From positions 1-64,000 of the forward strand of contig CBFIDK010000008.1 of assembly GCA_965661345.1 (NCBI GenBank): a stretch of 64,000 nt of DNA, given 5' to 3'. The translations under genes and the position numbers were made by a program. Of this stretch, positions 48,672 through 57,405 are shown in pieces. Numbering within the stretch: position 1 is the first letter of the stretch; every line of letters begins with the position of its first letter. Under the pieces are notes generated by a model, which worked only from the letters and a program-made list of their open reading frames with translations, ran no database searches and had not been told where the DNA came from. This DNA comes from GCA-2862585 sp965661345 (GTDB lineage: Bacteria; Bacteroidota; Bacteroidia; Flavobacteriales; UBA7312).

Positions 48672-49988
48672 ATGCTAATTTTTACACCTAAAATAACAAG
48701 TAGAACAGAATACACTTTTAATCTAATTTTTGATACCATTTGGGATTTAGACTATAAGCTCACTGATGATATTGAATATTTCAATGAGTATAGTGGCAAT
48801 AAAATCAACTATTCGAGTAAAAAAATAGATACTGAGTTTTTTATTAAACGTTATGGGTTGTTAGAGGAAGAAGGAGTAAAGGATCAAGATATCAAATTTG
48901 GTCAATGGAATGACTTGCCAACTTTTTATCAAAATTCAGATGAACGAATTCCTTTTGATATTTTTTCAGCCACCTTTTTTCTTGTCTCACGTTATGAAGA
49001 GTATTTGCCGCACATCAAGGACCATTACAATCGCTTTACTGCCAAAGAAAGTATAGCTTACAAGCATAACTTTTTGGATAGACCGTTAGTAAATTTATGG
49101 CTGTTAGAATTTAAAAAGATATTGCAAAGTCATTTTTCTTCTATAACCTTTCCGCCTCAAAAATTTACTTATCAATCCACTATTGATGTAGATAATGCCT
49201 ACTATTTTTTAGAAAAGGGTTTTGTAAGAACAACAGCCTCCTTTATCAAATCAATCCTTTTAATGGATAAGGAACTGATAAAAAAACGAAAAGACGTCCT
49301 GTTAGGAAAAGAGAAAGACCCATACGATACGTTTGAGTTTCAGCTGTCACTGAATAAGAAATATAATGTCGATGTTGTATATTTTATTTTACTCGCAGAT
49401 TATGGCTTAAACGATAAGAACTGCTCGGTACATAGCCGTAAGTTTCAGTTACTAATCAAGCATTTGTCTGATCATGCTAAGCTAGGCATACATCCTTCTT
49501 TTGCCTCGAACACGTCTTTTGAAACAATTGTTACAGAGAAAAATCGTTTGGAAAACATCATTAAAAAAGAGGTGGAATTATCGAGGCAGCATTTTTTGAA
49601 GTTAGACATTCCAAAGACTTACCGAAATCTTATAGAATTATCAATAAAAAACGATTTTACAATGGGTTATGCGTCTTTACCAGGATTCAGGGCAAGTATC
49701 TGTACCCCATTTTATTTTTATGACTTAGAGTTGGAGATGACAACCAATTTAAAAGTCCATCCTTTTGCGGTGATGGATGCTACATTTAATTACTATTTAA
49801 GAACTTCGCCTGAGGAATCCTTAACCATAATTAAAAAGATTGTCGATGAGGTGAAGTTAGTTGAAGGAAATTTCGTTTCATTATGGCACAATGAAACTTG
49901 GAGTGACTACAAAGAATGGAAAGGGTGGAGTGGTCTCTATGAAAAAATGCTAGAATATATACACCATGATAAATTACAAACGTCATAA
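48672..49988 (+). CDS. polysaccharide deacetylase-like protein
   Basis: 438 residues with no signal peptide. An N-terminal mixed domain (about 1-155) precedes a carbohydrate-deacetylase-like (NodB) core with 'STIDVDNAYYFLEKG' near residue 177 (the D-x-D-type metal/catalytic start), 'KLGIHPSFASNTSFE' near residue 275 as the H-x-x-S metal site, and 'FVSLWHNETW' near the C-terminus. This fits the Bacteroidota DUF7033/polysaccharide deacetylase type, active on N-acetyl groups of surface glycans (substrate unknown). It overlaps the following acetyltransferase-like gene by 23 nt, so the two are coupled. Confidence 0.78.
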   Translation: MLIFTPKITSRTEYTFNLIFDTIWDLDYKLTDDIEYFNEYSGNKINYSSKKIDTEFFIKRYGLLEEEGVKDQDIKFGQWNDLPTFYQNSDERIPFDIFSATFFLVSRYEEYLPHIKDHYNRFTAKESIAYKHNFLDRPLVNLWLLEFKKILQSHFSSITFPPQKFTYQSTIDVDNAYYFLEKGFVRTTASFIKSILLMDKELIKKRKDVLLGKEKDPYDTFEFQLSLNKKYNVDVVYFILLADYGLNDKNCSVHSRKFQLLIKHLSDHAKLGIHPSFASNTSFETIVTEKNRLENIIKKEVELSRQHFLKLDIPKTYRNLIELSIKNDFTMGYASLPGFRASICTPFYFYDLELEMTTNLKVHPFAVMDATFNYYLRTSPEESLTIIKKIVDEVKLVEGNFVSLWHNETWSDYKEWKGWSGLYEKMLEYIHHDKLQTS

Positions 49989-50847
49989 AGAAATTGACTT
50001 TAAAAAATGGGATAACTGCATTGAAAGTGCTATCAATAGAAACATCTATGCAACGACTTGGTACCTTGACTTAGTCTGTAAAAATTGGGACGCTTTAATA
50101 CTTAATGACTATGAGGCTGTGATGCCCTTACCATGGAATAAAAAGTGGGGCGTCAAATACATTGCTCAACCCATGTTTTGTCAGCAGTTAGGGGTATTTC
50201 ATCATTCTAAAAAATTGGATGTAGATGATTTTATAAAATCCATACCCAAGTCCTTTCTATATGTAAACATGAATCTAAATACTCTTAATGGAAAGTCTAA
50301 ATTTTCAGTCAAAGAGAATACTAACTATGAACTTTTATTAAAAGACCACGATACTCTAAGAAAAGGCTATTCAAAAAGTCATTTGAAAAATTTAAGACGC
50401 GCAACTAGGCATGAGCTTGTAATAGCAAATCCATGTGATACGGCAGATGAATTCTCAAAAAGCAAACGAAATTTAGCATTAGATTTCATGACGTCTAAGC
50501 AGTTTGAATTAGAACATGACATTGTTCAAACTTCATTAGCTTTTTCAAAAGGTGAAATTTTTTCTGTTGAAGGTAATGATGGTATATGTTGTTCTGTTTT
50601 TGTGTTATGTGGAAGTAAAAGACTGTTTTTGCTGAGTTCTTATTCTAATGAAGAGAGCAGAAAAAAGGGAGCTTATTTCTTTCTTTTAGATTATATATTT
50701 TCACTAGAAAGATTCAAGGGATACGTTTTTGATTTTGAAGGTTCAAATTTAGATGGAGTAGCACAAATTAACGATGGTTTTGGAGCAGAGCTCACGAAAT
50801 ACCATACCGTTAAGTTTAATTTTTTGAATAGATTTCTCAGATTTTAA
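49966..50847 (+). CDS. GNAT/FemAB-like acyltransferase
   Basis: 293 residues. No single clear motif, but the layout is that of FemAB/BioF2-like GNAT proteins: 'FKKWDNCIESAINRNIYATTWYLDL', of which the first 20 residues set the N-terminal fold, then 'MPLPWNKKWGVKYIAQP' and 'KGYSKSHLKNLRRATRH' in the middle, and a C-terminal half with 'KKGAYFFLLDYIFSLERFKG' and 'VFDFEGSNLDGVAQINDGFG'. Such enzymes transfer acyl or aminoacyl groups to cell-wall or surface sugars. It begins inside the deacetylase gene, so the pair probably modifies the same glycan. It converges on the NRDE gene with 1 nt between the stops. Confidence 0.68.
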   Translation: MINYKRHKEIDFKKWDNCIESAINRNIYATTWYLDLVCKNWDALILNDYEAVMPLPWNKKWGVKYIAQPMFCQQLGVFHHSKKLDVDDFIKSIPKSFLYVNMNLNTLNGKSKFSVKENTNYELLLKDHDTLRKGYSKSHLKNLRRATRHELVIANPCDTADEFSKSKRNLALDFMTSKQFELEHDIVQTSLAFSKGEIFSVEGNDGICCSVFVLCGSKRLFLLSSYSNEESRKKGAYFFLLDYIFSLERFKGYVFDFEGSNLDGVAQINDGFGAELTKYHTVKFNFLNRFLRF

Positions 50848-50848
50848 A

Positions 50849-51541
50849 CTAGAGTTTGACCATTGTGCTAGTATTTGATATGAAATCGGAATAAAGAAAG
50901 GATACAGACTTATCTTTTACTTCAACACTTGTAATACTAGTAGTTAGGATATCGGTATATTCTTTTTTTATTTCAGTTAGCTCATGGTTATTATCCCTTA
51001 ATAATAGATGAAAGTTTATTGGGTTAACATCTTGATTCTTTTCTTCCCAATCTAGTAGTGAACTATGTCTTTTTTGATTTACAGTTTTGTTATACAAAGA
51101 GGTTGATGTCCAAAGATGCGTTGTTGTATTGTCGAAGGATTTAACTGTCAATTTTTCACCATCCCAATTAAACTCTTGAATATGAATTTGGGTTTTAAAA
51201 TCTACTTGTAAAAGGATAAACGGTTCTATTTGTTTTAGAGGAATTTTTTCTAAAAAGTCCTTTGTATTTGAAAACTTAAAATTGTTAAGTAAAATTTGTC
51301 CTCTGCTGATCTTATTTAGTGGATTTATTTTTGTTAAAATTTTTCCATTTAATAAGCATAGAACTCGTTCTTTTGAAGAAGCAATCCATGTTCCACCAGA
51401 TTGCTTATCCTTAGGGTAAATTAGATTTTCTCCTTTCTTTTTTCTCTTTTTAGGACTCGAGGTAGGTCGATTTTTATTTTCGTCTCTACTGGATGTAAGT
51501 ATGAAACCGTTTTTCTTAGGGATATAACTAACTGTACACAT
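50849..51541 (-). CDS. NRDE (TANGO2-like) family protein
   Basis: 230 residues. The N-terminus 'MCTVSYIPKKNGFILTSSRD' followed by 'ENKNRPTSSP' is the NRDE signature (N-R-D-E variant S-R-D-E), with Cys2 exposed after Met removal as in N-terminal-nucleophile hydrolases. 'GGTWIASSKERVLCLLNG' near residue 50 is also typical. TANGO2 homologues in eukaryotes are linked to haem and lipid handling; bacterial members have no proven function. Its ATG overlaps the 3' end of the frameshifted DinB-like gene by 14 nt. It is the last gene of a five-gene minus-strand run. Confidence 0.85.
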   Translation of the reverse strand: MCTVSYIPKKNGFILTSSRDENKNRPTSSPKKRKKKGENLIYPKDKQSGGTWIASSKERVLCLLNGKILTKINPLNKISRGQILLNNFKFSNTKDFLEKIPLKQIEPFILLQVDFKTQIHIQEFNWDGEKLTVKSFDNTTTHLWTSTSLYNKTVNQKRHSSLLDWEEKNQDVNPINFHLLLRDNNHELTEIKKEYTDILTTSITSVEVKDKSVSFLYSDFISNTSTMVKL

Positions 51542-52030
51542 TATTTCTTATCGTTGAATACGCCATTCCAAAATCATCATTTATTAATTTTTCTTTTCCA
51601 AGTTCAATTAAGGCAACTTTAATTAAGGCTTGATGGTGAATACTATGGTCTAAAAAAAAAGTAATTCTCTCAAAGCATTACTGTTCATTTGATTAGACTG
51701 ACTATCCTCAACGGTGTAGTTATATTCAAAAATAATAGCATTCTGATAATTCATCAATAAAGATAGCTTTTCTATTACTGTATTTATGGTTTCAATACAA
51801 GTAGTTATGTTTGATTCTAGTGTTATGGAACGTTCTCGAGAATCAAAGTTTATACGATTTTCTTCAATACCTTTAAGATAGCATAAGTAAAATTCAATAA
51901 TATGTCTGCAGTGCTGACCAATAGTTGAGTTATTCAAATGCTTAATTGGTATGACATAATCCTCGCTAGTGATTTTTTTTAAAAGCTCTAGCATAGAATT
52001 AAGGTTGTTCGTGCAAATTGTGTTTATCAT
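51528..52030 (-). pseudogene. DinB-like protein gene interrupted by a frameshift in a 9-base homopolymer
   Basis: Reading from the ATG at 52030 the frame gives 126 residues with 'TIGQHCRHIIEFYLCYL' (His40, His43), then stops at a TAG directly after a run of nine T (nine A at 51652-51660 on the plus strand). Inserting one T (or deleting two) continues with 'LDHSIHHQALIKVAL' and on to 'GMAYSTIRNNVYS' and a TAG at 51528-51530, giving about 167 residues, the normal DinB length with its third metal-binding motif H-x-x-H-H. DinB/YfiT-like proteins bind metal and include thiol S-transferases. It could be inactive, phase-variable, rescued by slippage or a sequencing error. It is followed in overlap by the NRDE gene. 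Confidence 0.82.
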
Positions 52031-52034
52031 AAGT

Positions 52035-53051
52035 TTAATGGCTGTAAAGTTGATATAAGGCTACTAATATTTCTTTAAAAGAGGCTGTTTTGACCCCTTT
52101 GAGTTCTTTGTTTTGTTTACTTATTTTGAACATTATATTCATGTGCCAAAATATGTCTCTATATGCGTTTTTTATCTTTGTTTTTGTGTCGTAGATATGT
52201 GACGGTTCAGAATTCACTCCATTTACTTCTAACACTATTAAGTCTTTGTTTAGTAAAGCGTCAATGCTTTTTGTTTTCAAGTCAATTCTGCCGTAATAAA
52301 AGTCTGGAATATGTGAGGCTACCCATGATATTACGTGTTCCAATTCTTTACTAATCAGATTGTTAGCGTTTATAAATTCAGTGCCTCGGTTATGATTTCC
52401 AATGGGTTCTAAAAGTATTTCCTCACCCTTTGGGACGACACAATTCCATTGTGATTTTAATTCTTTTTTAAGTTTACTTCTTTGGTCAATGGCTCTTATG
52501 TTTCTAGAAACAATTTTTTTTAATGTTGACTTTCCGTCGCCTACAGCACAAAGAAATTTCTTTTTTGTGATTGATGTTATTTTTTCTTCCTTTCCATCTG
52601 GGGTTTTAACAAAGAATATACCAAGCTCAAGAGGGTAGTCAATGTATTCTTGTAATAAAAATTCATCTCGAGATGCTCGGATTAAAAAATCAATAAGCTC
52701 GTTAAATGAATCCACCTTTTTTACTTCCTTGCCTCTTTGACCTTTATCAGGCTTTACTATTAAGGGGAATTGGAATTGTTGTTCAATGATTAAGTTTTGC
52801 AGTTTATGATTCTCAATGTTCTTATTAATCAGTATTGTTTTTGGTACTGTTTCCTTTGGTAAGAAACGTAAATAATCCATTTTTGAATACTCTAAACCGC
52901 CGCTATATTTCATGCCGGGATTTACAGCCGTAAAGAATGTAATAGATCGGGCCTTTAAAGAAAGTAATAATCCATATAAAGCAACTGGTAAATAAAAAAG
53001 CCACGTTGGCCAAAATTCAAATTTGAATATCCTCTTGAGTTGTAGAATCAC
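52035..53051 (-). CDS. ATP-grasp ligase-like protein with N-terminal membrane-associated segment
   Basis: 338 residues. A short N-terminal part contains a hydrophobic stretch 'WLFYLPVALYGLLLSL' (residues about 16-31). The ATP-grasp core follows: 'FPLIVKPDKGQRGKEV' near residue 95, 'FLLQEYIDYPLELGI', and the metal-binding 'YYGRIDLK' and 'LIVLEVNGVNSEPSH' toward the C-terminus. It resembles D-Ala-D-Ala ligase-like enzymes that join a carboxylate to an amine using ATP. Substrates are unknown. It overlaps the DoxX gene by 35 nt upstream and lies 4 nt before the DinB-like gene, so these genes are co-expressed. Confidence 0.8.
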   Translation of the reverse strand: MILQLKRIFKFEFWPTWLFYLPVALYGLLLSLKARSITFFTAVNPGMKYSGGLEYSKMDYLRFLPKETVPKTILINKNIENHKLQNLIIEQQFQFPLIVKPDKGQRGKEVKKVDSFNELIDFLIRASRDEFLLQEYIDYPLELGIFFVKTPDGKEEKITSITKKKFLCAVGDGKSTLKKIVSRNIRAIDQRSKLKKELKSQWNCVVPKGEEILLEPIGNHNRGTEFINANNLISKELEHVISWVASHIPDFYYGRIDLKTKSIDALLNKDLIVLEVNGVNSEPSHIYDTKTKIKNAYRDIFWHMNIMFKISKQNKELKGVKTASFKEILVALYQLYSH

Positions 53052-53448
53052 TAGTTTGTTTCTTGTTGGTTAAAAGTCGACTTTTAAGATTTGAGTAAAT
53101 AAGAATAACACTTAGAATGATAACGATTATAGCCATGCTAAATAGTCTTCCATTATCAGACTCTCCGTTCCATTCCACTACAATCCCTAAATCGGTTGTA
53201 AGGTGAGAAAATACTGCTCCGAGCATTAAACCTAAACTTACAAAAGTTGCGTAGATTGAAAATCTTGGGACAAATAATAGCAAAGCGCATATAAGTTCAA
53301 GACAACCTAAAAATATTCTTCCGTATGGCTCCATATCCAATGTCGTAAAAATATGGACTGCTTGAGGGTGAGCTGAAAATTTAAAAAATAGTGTTTGAAT
53401 AAAAATTATCGCAATGATTAGCTTTAAGAAGAAGTTTATAGTTTTCAT
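53017..53448 (-). CDS. DoxX family membrane protein
   Basis: 143 residues with four hydrophobic helices (about 5-23, 45-62, 68-85 and 105-123), the DoxX/SURF4-like layout. 'IQTLFFKFSAHPQAVHIFTT' near residue 17 and 'LGCLELICALLLFVPRFSIY' are typical of the family. DoxX-like proteins are inner-membrane and, in mycobacteria, are part of a thiol/oxidative stress complex; here the role is unknown. It lies 4 nt after the YHS gene and overlaps the ATP-grasp gene by 35 nt. Confidence 0.85.
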   Translation of the reverse strand: MKTINFFLKLIIAIIFIQTLFFKFSAHPQAVHIFTTLDMEPYGRIFLGCLELICALLLFVPRFSIYATFVSLGLMLGAVFSHLTTDLGIVVEWNGESDNGRLFSMAIIVIILSVILIYSNLKSRLLTNKKQTSDSTTQEDIQI

Positions 53449-53452
53449 GATA

Positions 53453-53908
53453 TTAGTTTGTTATTTTTTTCCAATTTATTTTGGCTTTTTGTTCTAAATT
53501 TTTGGGGTCATTATTCCATTTGCTTTTGGTGTCATTAAAAAACGAATAGTAGAATAAATATAAATTCCCTTCATTAACGATGAAGCTCTCAGGGTCAATT
53601 TTTACTTTCTCGCCAGTTGCTCCCATGGCGTATGCACACCAACCGCCAAAACTCGGCAAATACTTTGTCGGAGACTTTTTAAAGCTGTTGAGGTGTTTTT
53701 CTGAAGAAAAATAATAGTTAACGTTTTCAAATGTAAACTTGTAATTTTTTTTCCCTTCAACGGCTTTATTTTCTTCGAAATATGAAACCAAATCATAACC
53801 ATCAACAGCGATGTTGTTTGAATTTAAATTTAAATGAGAATTGGCATCTTGGGAATAAATGTCCTGAAAGAAGACAATTAAAAATAGTAGTAGAAAGTAC
53901 TTTTTCAT
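53453..53908 (-). CDS. YHS-domain secreted protein
   Basis: 151 residues with a signal peptide (about 1-20, ending at 'IYSQDANS'). The YHS pattern is visible: 'IAVDGYDLVSYFEENKAVEG' near residue 33, 'YYFSSEKHLNSFKKSPTKYL' and 'SFGGWCAYAMGATGEKVKID'. YHS domains occur beside copper and other metal transporters and in periplasmic proteins; whether this one binds metal is unknown. It is the first gene of the minus-strand run to DoxX, ATP-grasp, DinB-like and NRDE. The 162-nt region upstream holds its promoter and shows no other gene. Confidence 0.85.
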   Translation of the reverse strand: MKKYFLLLFLIVFFQDIYSQDANSHLNLNSNNIAVDGYDLVSYFEENKAVEGKKNYKFTFENVNYYFSSEKHLNSFKKSPTKYLPSFGGWCAYAMGATGEKVKIDPESFIVNEGNLYLFYYSFFNDTKSKWNNDPKNLEQKAKINWKKITN

Positions 53909-54070
53909 AATCAGCTTTTAAGTTTAATACGAAGTTATTGTTTTTATTTTATTAAAATATATTTTTTGAGCAAGATTTTTTTGATGACAAATAAAGAAAA
54001 CAATGTTTTATACCGCTATTAGTAATAAATTTCTGAATTTTGCGTTACTTTATCTAATTAAAGCTGTAAA

Positions 54071-54502
54071 ATGCATATTCTAGAAGTAATATCTGTTTTC
54101 TTTGTAAGTTTTGTAAAGTTTTTTTTGGCTATACCATTAGCCATTACATTTGATTTTACATTTTGGGAAACTTTCCTAATTACGTGCGTTGGAGGTATAT
54201 TAGGCGTTTTATTCTTTGCTCAATTCAGACGTGTTATTCTTAGGTTATATTACAGCTATTTTCCTAATAAAGCTAAGGCTCCTAAAAAACAAAACTTCAA
54301 GAATGTTTTGGCAATAAAGACTGCCAAGAAATACGGTTTGTTTGGCATTGCTTTTTTAACTCCAATAGTATTTTCAATTCCTTTAGGAACGTTCTTAGCG
54401 CTTCACTTTTTTCCAAACAAGAAGAAAACCATACCGATTCTTATTGCTTCTGTTCTTGGATGGTCTTTTGTTTTAACTTTAGCATGGAATATTAATGTAT
54501 AA
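54071..54502 (+). CDS. small integral membrane protein, unknown function
   Basis: 143 residues with three to four hydrophobic segments (about 5-27, 30-52, 95-115 and 120-140) separated by a basic loop 'RRVILRLYYSYFPNKAKAPK'. The second half has 'GIAFLTPIVFSIPLGTFLAL', reminiscent of DedA/small multidrug export-like membrane families, but the match is not firm. It is upstream of yjjG and overlaps it by 8 nt, so the two are probably one operon. Confidence 0.62.
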   Translation: MHILEVISVFFVSFVKFFLAIPLAITFDFTFWETFLITCVGGILGVLFFAQFRRVILRLYYSYFPNKAKAPKKQNFKNVLAIKTAKKYGLFGIAFLTPIVFSIPLGTFLALHFFPNKKKTIPILIASVLGWSFVLTLAWNINV

Positions 54503-55187
54503 GCATATATTTTTTGATTTAGACCGTACGCTATGGGATTTTGAAAAAAATTCACATGAGGTACTTAACGACTTATATTTCAAATACAATTTACTCTCAA
54601 GAGGTATTGTTAGTGTTGAAGACTTTATTACACGATATAAAATTAATAATGAAAAACTTTGGGATTTATATCGCCAAAATAAGATAGAAAAAGAAAAATT
54701 AAGGGATGAGAGGTTTAGAGTTACACTTGAAGAATATAATATTCATGATGATAAACTAGCTTCTCAAATTGGTCTGGATTACATTGAGCAGTGCCCTTTA
54801 AAAACAAACCTTTTCCCATTTGTGCATTCCACTTTGTCTTTTTTGAAAGATAGGTATGAGCTGCACATTATTACAAATGGTTTTGAGGAAGTCCAATTCA
54901 AAAAGTTGAAAAACAATAATCTTCTAGACTATTTCAATCAGGTAATTACCTCTGAACAAGTTGGTTACAAGAAGCCAAGCAAAGAGATATTTAATTATTC
55001 AATGAAAAAGATTTTTGCCAGGCCTTCTGACTGTCTAATGGTTGGAGATGATTTAGTTGCTGATATACATGGTTCTAGAGAATTCGGTATGGATCAGATT
55101 TATTTTAATCCCTATTCTGTCCCACATTCTGATACCAATATTACTCACGAAATTAAATGCCTCAGTGAGATAGAGCAGTTACTATAA
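54495..55187 (+). CDS. yjjG: YjjG-type HAD family pyrimidine nucleotidase
   Basis: 230 residues. HAD motif I is 'FFDLDRTLWDFE' at residues 6-17; the 'RTLWDFE' form is typical of YjjG. Motif II is the Thr in 'LHIITNGFEEVQFKKL', motif III the Lys in 'VGYKKPSKEIFNY', and motif IV 'LMVGDDLVADIHGSREFG'. YjjG dephosphorylates non-canonical pyrimidine nucleotides. The helical cap lies between about 16 and 90. It converges on aroA, with 26 nt of overlap between the two coding ends. Confidence 0.9.
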   Translation: MYKHIFFDLDRTLWDFEKNSHEVLNDLYFKYNLLSRGIVSVEDFITRYKINNEKLWDLYRQNKIEKEKLRDERFRVTLEEYNIHDDKLASQIGLDYIEQCPLKTNLFPFVHSTLSFLKDRYELHIITNGFEEVQFKKLKNNNLLDYFNQVITSEQVGYKKPSKEIFNYSMKKIFARPSDCLMVGDDLVADIHGSREFGMDQIYFNPYSVPHSDTNITHEIKCLSEIEQLL

Positions 55188-56391
55188 ATCCCATTTTTTT
55201 TAAATCTTCCCAAAACGTAGGATAAGATTTACTTACGACCTCTACATCATTAATTTTAACATCGAATAATATTCCAAAAGGTGCTAAACACATCGCCATA
55301 CGGTGGTCGTTGTGCGTTTCAAGATTTTGTTTTGGAGCCGCTATTTTTGAGTTTTGAAGTTTAATTTCTGAATCGGTATATTCTGATTTTTGATTTAATT
55401 TTTCCAACTCTTTTTTTAAGGCTGCAAGTCGGTGACTTTCTTTGTATTTTAAATTTTGAAGACCACTAATTGTCGCATTTCTAGATAGTCCAACAAGAGA
55501 ACAACAGTAGGCTTGCGCCAAGTCAGGGTAATTTACTAAACTTAAATCCAGCGACTTCGAAATTTCGCTATTTTTACGTTTTGAAACATACAGTGAAGAA
55601 TTTTGAAATTTACTTTCTATTCCTAACAACTTAAAAATTTCTAAGAGCTTATAATCGCCTTGCCAACTTTCTTCAAACAATCCATTTATTTTCAATTTAC
55701 CTTCTTCAGACAATACTAAAATTTCAAGAAGAAAAGCTAATGCACTCCAATCGCCTTCTATTTGAATGTCTTTAGCTACATAAGATTGCTTTTTTACGCA
55801 AATTGTATTACCATCCCACTGGCTATCAACACCAAAGTATGTCATCATTTTTAACGTCATAGAAATATAAGGCTTTGATAACACATTGCCTAACAATGTG
55901 ATTTCTAATCCTTTTTTGAGTGAGGGTGCAATTAATAACAGGGCAGAAACAAATTGACTACTTATACTGGCATCGATAGATACTTTTCCACCTTCAATTG
56001 TTTTGCCAGCAATTTTTAAGGGTGGGTAACCCTCTTTTTCAAGATATTCAATATCGGCTCCTAAAGCTGTTAAGGCATTCACCAAATCTTTAATTGGACG
56101 TTCTTTCATTCGCTCACTTCCACTAAGCATGAATTCACCACTTTTAGTAGATAAAAGCGCCGTAAGAAAACGAAAAGCTGTTCCACTATCTCCAACATTA
56201 ATAGTGCTCGATTGACTGTGTAAAGCCTTAGAAAGTAGTTGCGTATCTTTTGAAGAAGATAAATCTTCAATGGTAAAAGATTCAGAGCAAAGCGCCTTAA
56301 TTATTAAAGCTCTGTTGCTTAAACTTTTTGATTTAGGTAAGTTTATTTCAGCGTCTATTTTTTTTGTTTTATGTGAAATGTGGTAGTTCAT
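55162..56391 (-). CDS. aroA: 3-phosphoshikimate 1-carboxyvinyltransferase (EPSP synthase)
   Basis: 409 residues. Seen: 'LPKSKSLSNRALIIKAL' at residues 18-34, 'NVGDSGTAFRFLTALL' near 80, 'ERMKERPIKDLVNALTALGA' near 95-115, 'LKYKESHRLAALKKELEKL' near 320 and 'THNDHRMAMCLAPFG' near 360. It transfers enolpyruvyl from PEP to shikimate-3-phosphate. Its ATG is 3 nt after the aroB stop, and the two form the end of an eight-gene run. Slightly shorter than the E. coli enzyme (427), as usual in Bacteroidota. Confidence 0.95.
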   Translation of the reverse strand: MNYHISHKTKKIDAEINLPKSKSLSNRALIIKALCSESFTIEDLSSSKDTQLLSKALHSQSSTINVGDSGTAFRFLTALLSTKSGEFMLSGSERMKERPIKDLVNALTALGADIEYLEKEGYPPLKIAGKTIEGGKVSIDASISSQFVSALLLIAPSLKKGLEITLLGNVLSKPYISMTLKMMTYFGVDSQWDGNTICVKKQSYVAKDIQIEGDWSALAFLLEILVLSEEGKLKINGLFEESWQGDYKLLEIFKLLGIESKFQNSSLYVSKRKNSEISKSLDLSLVNYPDLAQAYCCSLVGLSRNATISGLQNLKYKESHRLAALKKELEKLNQKSEYTDSEIKLQNSKIAAPKQNLETHNDHRMAMCLAPFGILFDVKINDVEVVSKSYPTFWEDLKKMGFIVTALSH

Positions 56392-56394
56392 TAC

Positions 56395-57405
56395 TTAAAA
56401 CAGCGCATTTATTTTAGGAACATCAATAGTGCAATCGTAACTGCATTTTCCGATTTCTGAAATTAGAGAAAACTTCAATTCCTTGTTTTCATTTTTTTTG
56501 TCATTTTTCAAAAAGGGTAATATATCCTCGAAATCTGGAAGCTCTATCAAATCGAATGTTGATTTTAAAAAGTTACTTATTTCTATTTTTTCCTCTTTTG
56601 TAGCATTTGACAATTGGCTTTCTAATAGCATTCCTGTTGCTACAGCTTGACCATGTAAAGCCACTTTACCTATTGATAAACAATAACTTTCAATGGCATG
56701 ACCAATGCTGTGACCAAAATTGAGTATTTTTCTATATCCATTTTCATGTGGATCATTGCTGACAATTTCATTTTTGATGGTTACGCTTTTTGCAATAACA
56801 TCCTCCCAATTTAATTTTTCAACGTCTGTTGAATGAAGGCTTTTCCACATTTTAGCATCGTAAATTAATGCATGTTTTACAACTTCTGCATAGCCCGAAT
56901 ACAACTGTTCTTTGCTCAAGGTTTTAAGGAATGAAGGGTAAATAAAAACACCTTGAGGATTTCTAAATAGACCAATTTGATTTTTTAAGTTAGAGTAATC
57001 AACCCCCAATTTCCCACCAACAGAGGCATCCACCATGGCTAATAATGTAGTGGGAACTTGAATGAAGTTTATTCCTCTTTTGTAGCACGATGCGGCAAAA
57101 CCTCCCATATCGCCAATGACTCCACCTCCAAGATTTATAAGAATGGATTTTCTGTCAAATTTTGCTTCTGTAAGTGCATTCCAAATTAATTGACAACTTG
57201 TGATGGTTTTATTTTCCTCACCAGATTTTGTTTCAATAATAAGTGGAGATTGTATGTTGCTTTCTTCAAGAAAGGTGTTCAAGCAGTAGCTTTTGGTATG
57301 CTCATCAACAACAATAGCAACCGACGAATGTTCAGAAAGATCAATGCTTTTTAAGCTATCATTTCCGATATACACAGAGTATGTTTGACAGTTGACTACT
57401 TTCAT
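56395..57405 (-). CDS. aroB: 3-dehydroquinate synthase
   Basis: 336 residues. Seen: 'NLGGGVIGDMGGFAASCYKR' near residue 90-109, 'PTTLLAMVDASVGGKLGVDY', the Zn-ligand regions 'YAEVVKHALI' and 'LNFGHSIGHAIES' with 'ALHGQAVATGM'. It converts DAHP to 3-dehydroquinate, the second step of the shikimate pathway. Its ATG overlaps the TGA of the phosphatase gene (ATGA at 57402-57405). Followed 3 nt later by aroA. Confidence 0.95.
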   Translation of the reverse strand: MKVVNCQTYSVYIGNDSLKSIDLSEHSSVAIVVDEHTKSYCLNTFLEESNIQSPLIIETKSGEENKTITSCQLIWNALTEAKFDRKSILINLGGGVIGDMGGFAASCYKRGINFIQVPTTLLAMVDASVGGKLGVDYSNLKNQIGLFRNPQGVFIYPSFLKTLSKEQLYSGYAEVVKHALIYDAKMWKSLHSTDVEKLNWEDVIAKSVTIKNEIVSNDPHENGYRKILNFGHSIGHAIESYCLSIGKVALHGQAVATGMLLESQLSNATKEEKIEISNFLKSTFDLIELPDFEDILPFLKNDKKNENKELKFSLISEIGKCSYDCTIDVPKINALF

